Below are positions 61,105 to 64,000 of a stretch of DNA of 64,000 bases, piece by piece. Position 1 is the stretch's first letter, and every line of letters starts with the position of its first letter. The DNA is taken from positions 186,001-250,000 of the forward strand of contig JAOPTR010000016.1 of the NCBI GenBank assembly GCA_051531935.1, read 5' to 3'. The translations under genes were made by a program, and so were the position numbers. The notes under the pieces were generated by a model. That model searched no databases, had not been told where the DNA came from, and saw nothing but the letters and a program-made list of their open reading frames with translations. This DNA comes from OCS116 sp051531935. GTDB lineage: Bacteria > Pseudomonadota > Alphaproteobacteria > Rhizobiales > OSC116.

Positions 61105-61985
61105 TAATATTCCACCTTCTTCTCAATAAAACGGAACTGGATTACAGTCATAGTCACCACCAACACCATCAGTATGACCGATTGTGCGGCCGAACCGCCT
61201 AAATCCAACCCAATAAACCCATCGTTAAATACTTTATAGACCAAAATGGTGGTGCTACTTGCTGGGCCACCTTGGGTGATCGCATGCACAATTCCAAACG
61301 TATCGAAGAACGCATAAACTGCATTAATCACGAGTAAAAAGAAGGTCGTGGGTGATATGAGTGGTAAAGTGAATGACATAAAACGTCGTAATGGCCCTGC
61401 CCCATCAATTGCCGCAGCTTCGATAATTGAGCGCGGGATGGATTGCATGGCGGCTAGATAAAACAAGAAGTTATAGGCCATTTGTTTCCATGCAGCGGCC
61501 ATAATAACCAAGCCCATAGCTTGTGTGCCGTTAAGCTGATGGTTCCAATCTATGCCAATCATATCTAAAAAATACGGAAAAATGCCCAATGTGGGGTTAA
61601 ACATAAACACCCATAATGCACCTGCTAATACGGGCGCGACTGCGTATGGCCAAATGAGCAAAGTGCGGTAAATACCGGCGCCTTTAATGACCCGATCCGC
61701 AAAACCAGCAAGTATAAGCGCCACTGACATAGATAAAACAGCCACAAGAACTGAAAACACCGCTGTACGCTGAAATGATGCCAAATAATGACTGTCTGAC
61801 CATAAATATTCGAAATTCTCAAACCATACAAATTCAGAGCTAAACCCAAATGCATCTTCGATTAAAAATGATTGGTAAAGCGCTTGGCTTGCAGGCCACA
61901 TAAAGAAAACAAGCGTTACCAAAATTTGTGGCAACACGAGTAAATACGGTAGTATGGAGGCTCTAAAATGCACACGTTTAAGCAC
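61104..61985 (-). CDS. ugpA: Glycerol-3-phosphate-type ABC transporter permease
   Basis: This 293-residue permease has six TM helices and the EAA loop near IEAAAIDGAGPLRRFMSFTLP (about 192-212). The N-terminus HFRASILPYLLVLPQ is typical of UgpA. It follows ugpB after 70 bases that hold a stem-loop, and its stop shares one base with the ugpE start. Confidence 0.9.
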   Translation of the reverse strand: MLKRVHFRASILPYLLVLPQILVTLVFFMWPASQALYQSFLIEDAFGFSSEFVWFENFEYLWSDSHYLASFQRTAVFSVLVAVLSMSVALILAGFADRVIKGAGIYRTLLIWPYAVAPVLAGALWVFMFNPTLGIFPYFLDMIGIDWNHQLNGTQAMGLVIMAAAWKQMAYNFLFYLAAMQSIPRSIIEAAAIDGAGPLRRFMSFTLPLISPTTFFLLVINAVYAFFDTFGIVHAITQGGPASSTTILVYKVFNDGFIGLDLGGSAAQSVILMVLVVTMTVIQFRFIEKKVEY

Positions 61986-62014
61986 AAAAATCTCCTAAAT
62001 ATAAATAAAGAATA

Positions 62015-62039
62015 ATCCTGCCACATTGTGCGGCAGGAT
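62015..62039 (-). promoter_or_regulatory. Stem-loop between ugpB and ugpA
   Basis: ATCCTGCC (62015-62022) pairs perfectly with GGCAGGAT (62032-62039) around a 9-base loop, starting 16 bases past the ugpB stop. No T-tract follows on the operon strand. Confidence 0.75.
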
Positions 62040-62055
62040 CTTGGGGGAATTCGAA

Positions 62056-63360
62056 CTATTTAACTGTACGTTCGAACTTTCTAAGTAGTTTATTACCACG
62101 TTCAGCAGCATCATTTAGAGCGTCTGTGGCGTTTTTATCGCCTGCCCAAAGTGCTTCTAACTCTTCATTGATAACATCACGAACTTGTACAAAATTACCA
62201 AAACGCACACCACGAGAATTTGGTGTCGGTATGTTCAGGCTTAATTGTTTAATCGCGGTATCAGTTCCAGGGTTGCTATCATAAAAGCCTTGAGTTTTTG
62301 AAAGCTCATAAGCCGCTTTTGTTATAGGCACATAACCTGTTTCTTGATGCCACCAAGCTTGCACTTCTGCAGAAGAAAGGTAAGTCATCAGTTTAGCAAC
62401 ACCCTTATATTCTTCGGCTTCATGTCCAGACAATGCCCATAGTGTAGCACCGCCAATGATAGAGTTTTGTGGTGCATCAGCAACAGCAGTGTCCAATGGC
62501 ATCATAGTTTGGCCAAAGTTAAATTTAGCTTGAGATTTCATGGAGCCATAATAAGCAGAAGAGTTGATCCACATACCACATTCACCAGTAGTGAATAGAG
62601 GTAGGCTATCACCACGACGACCGCCATATTTAAACAATCCACCTTCTGACATAGAAGCAATATCGTCTAAACGTGCTGCCACTTGTGGGTTGTTGAAGCT
62701 AAATTCAGCATCAAAACCAGCAAAGCCGTTTTCTTGTGTGCCTGATGGAATGTTATGCCAAGCCGAGAAATTTTCAATCAGCACCCAAGACTGCCAACCA
62801 AATGAAACACCGCATTTCATGCCGCTGTCGACAAGTTTTTGTGAAGCAGATTTAACGTCAGCCCAAGTTTCTGGAATGTCCGCACCAGCTTTATCCAAAG
62901 CATCCTTATTATACCATAATACAGGAGTTGAACTATTAAATGGCATAGATAGCAGTTCGCCATCAGTGGTTTGATAATATGAAATCACAGCAGGTAAATA
63001 ATCCGATTTATCAAACGGCTCCCCTGCATCTTTCATTAATTTTTCAATTGGGTATACAGCACCTGGTGCGGCCATCATTGTGGCAGTACCCACTTCAAAC
63101 ACTTGCACTAAATGCGGTTGTTCTTTAGCACGGAAGGCAGCAATAGCTGCAGTCATCGTTTCAGTATAATTACCTTTATATACTGGCACAACTTTATAGT
63201 CAGATTGTGAAGCGTTAAAATCTTCAGAAATTTTAACCACGCGTTCGCCATTGGCTCCGCCCATAGCATGCCACCACTGTACTTCAGTCACAGCAAATGC
63301 ACCTGTTGCAACTGTGGCCATCAGACCAGCTAGTGCAAATTTAAAAATGTTGTTTTTCAT
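62056..63360 (-). CDS. ugpB: Glycerol-3-phosphate-type ABC transporter binding protein
   Basis: This 434-residue secreted protein has a signal peptide (hydrophobic 8-20, cleavage after about Ala23) and begins TEVQWWHAMGGANGERV, the hallmark of UgpB. Segments such as FNSSTPVLWYNKDAL and GAVYPIEKLMKDAG also match the family. It binds sn-glycerol 3-phosphate or glycerophosphodiesters in the periplasm. It is the first ugp gene, 142 bases after the glpD stop, and its inducer is likely glycerol 3-phosphate or phosphate limitation. Confidence 0.92.
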   Translation of the reverse strand: MKNNIFKFALAGLMATVATGAFAVTEVQWWHAMGGANGERVVKISEDFNASQSDYKVVPVYKGNYTETMTAAIAAFRAKEQPHLVQVFEVGTATMMAAPGAVYPIEKLMKDAGEPFDKSDYLPAVISYYQTTDGELLSMPFNSSTPVLWYNKDALDKAGADIPETWADVKSASQKLVDSGMKCGVSFGWQSWVLIENFSAWHNIPSGTQENGFAGFDAEFSFNNPQVAARLDDIASMSEGGLFKYGGRRGDSLPLFTTGECGMWINSSAYYGSMKSQAKFNFGQTMMPLDTAVADAPQNSIIGGATLWALSGHEAEEYKGVAKLMTYLSSAEVQAWWHQETGYVPITKAAYELSKTQGFYDSNPGTDTAIKQLSLNIPTPNSRGVRFGNFVQVRDVINEELEALWAGDKNATDALNDAAERGNKLLRKFERTVK

Positions 63361-63392
63361 ATTTTCCTCCCTCTAAGGATTGTTGTGTAATA

Positions 63393-63433
63393 TAATTTAA
63401 CCGAACAAATACTGTATTAGCTTTGTTAAATTA
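63393..63433. promoter_or_regulatory. Inverted repeat TAATTTAAC/GTTAAATTA between glpD and ugpB
   Basis: TAATTTAAC (63393-63401) and GTTAAATTA (63425-63433) form a perfect 9-bp dyad with a 23-base spacer, in the ugpB promoter region. It may be an operator for a glp/ugp regulator. The long spacer means looped or paired half-sites, or chance in AT-rich DNA. Confidence 0.45.
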
Positions 63434-63502
63434 CGGTTTTATGACAGTTATTTTTTTATCATCTTCATGTCGTTTACTTTGTTTTCTCCTCCATATAATT
63501 AC

Positions 63503-64000
63503 TCATTTATTTGCGCTCACTGGTTCAGCGGGCGAATTTAGTTTAGCTGTGCTTGGCTCCGACGCGTATTGCTTCATCCATGTTTGCAGTATACTCACCT
63601 GATCTTTATTCATTTTCAGCCCAAGTTTAGTGCGGCGCCATAATATATCTTCTGCCGTTTGCGCATACTCTTTGTTCATCAACCACACCACTTCGGCTTG
63701 GGTAAGCCCTGCACCAAAATCAACTCCCAAATGCTCTTTTTGAGTTGCATCTGCAAATATTTTGGGCAATTCTGTGCCGTAACAACGTATTAATCGACTT
63801 GCCCAAATTGGGTTCAAAAACTCATAGTCACTACACGCTTGGCTTATAAGTTGTTCAACACCATCAACTTTAAAATCACCACCTGGCAAAGACGTTCCAG
63901 CCGTCCAGTTTGCACTTAGATTTTCGAAAAAAGGAGAAAGCTCTCTAAGTGCATTTTCTGCCAAGCGGCGATAGGTTGTTATTTTTCCGCCAAAAATATT
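63503..64000 (-). CDS. glpD: Glycerol-3-phosphate dehydrogenase, C-terminal part (cut by window edge)
   Basis: The last 165 codons of a flavoprotein glycerol-3-phosphate dehydrogenase are present; the N-terminal two thirds lie beyond 64000. The stretch begins with IFGGKITTYRRLAENAL, the conserved GlpD segment near the end of the FAD domain, and continues into the helical C-terminal domain (WRRTKLGLKM). GlpD oxidises glycerol 3-phosphate to dihydroxyacetone phosphate at the membrane. It is transcribed toward ugpBAEC, so uptake and oxidation of glycerol 3-phosphate are genetically joined. Confidence 0.9.
   Translation of the reverse strand, partial: NIFGGKITTYRRLAENALRELSPFFENLSANWTAGTSLPGGDFKVDGVEQLISQACSDYEFLNPIWASRLIRCYGTELPKIFADATQKEHLGVDFGAGLTQAEVVWLMNKEYAQTAEDILWRRTKLGLKMNKDQVSILQTWMKQYASEPSTAKLNSPAEPVSANK

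Noticed and set aside
1..64000. tRNA, rRNA or riboswitch
   Set aside because: No cloverleaf-like or rRNA sequence was recognised in any intergenic gap, and gaps are mostly shorter than 200 bases; a covariance-model scan could still find a small RNA.

Overview
The window looks like a chromosomal segment of an AT-rich (about 40% G+C by eye) heterotrophic alphaproteobacterium, probably marine. The reasons are the glpD-ugpBAEC block, two TRAP transporters, MocR, LysR, GntR and Lrp regulators each divergent from a catabolic operon, and a large RTX-type surface protein. This placement is inferred from gene content; there is no rRNA, tRNA, phage, IS or CRISPR in the window. Both ends cut a gene: an acyl-CoA dehydrogenase on the left and glpD on the right.

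Layout. 1-2620: acyl-CoA dehydrogenase divergent from an HSL-type esterase. 2788-10588: a PotABCD-like ABC importer divergent from a MocR-type regulator and a DadA-like FAD oxidoreductase. 10645-13856: LysR divergent from DoxX, glutathionyl-hydroquinone reductase and a LigB/YgiD-like dioxygenase, a quinone/catechol defence cassette. 14006-14887: a ketopantoate reductase homologue. 14951-25848: a tight 11-gene operon with an amino-acid ABC importer, class III aminotransferase, CoA-transferase A/B, M20 deacylase, thiolase, GabT and GabD, with a divergent LysR (25987-26943). 27006-32513: TetR, adaptor, RND pump and a small membrane protein. 32673-38440: two PEBP (YbhB) proteins, a maleate-isomerase homologue and a TRAP transporter, with a divergent GntR/FCD regulator. 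38451-45235: branched-chain 2-oxoacid dehydrogenase (E1a, E1b, E2, E3), divergent Lrp, and the branched-chain aminotransferase. 45425-51465: LysR divergent from a class III CoA-transferase, an HMG-CoA-lyase-type lyase and a second TRAP transporter. 51690-56678: a 1662-residue repeat protein. 57051-59158: an OmpR-type two-component pair. 59189-64000: glpD (partial) and ugpBAEC.

The most striking system is the 14951-25848 operon. Its enzymes match, step for step, the aerobic route known biochemically for N6-acetyl-beta-lysine: transamination to 3-oxo-6-acetamidohexanoate, CoA transfer, thiolysis to acetyl-CoA and 4-acetamidobutyryl-CoA, deacetylation to 4-aminobutyrate, then GabT and GabD to succinate. 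With its own importer and LysR regulator it would let the cell eat a compatible solute made by methanogens and some bacteria. This assignment is an inference from the set of families present.

Two other patterns stand out. All five solute-binding-protein genes (PotD-like, amino-acid, two DctP, UgpB) are followed by a stem-loop before the first membrane-component gene, which suggests a shared way of making more binding protein than permease. The large surface protein contains two separate sets of exactly seven tryptophan-bearing blade-like repeats of about 55 residues, each set followed by the same Ig-like domain; this suggests two seven-bladed beta-propellers on one stalk.
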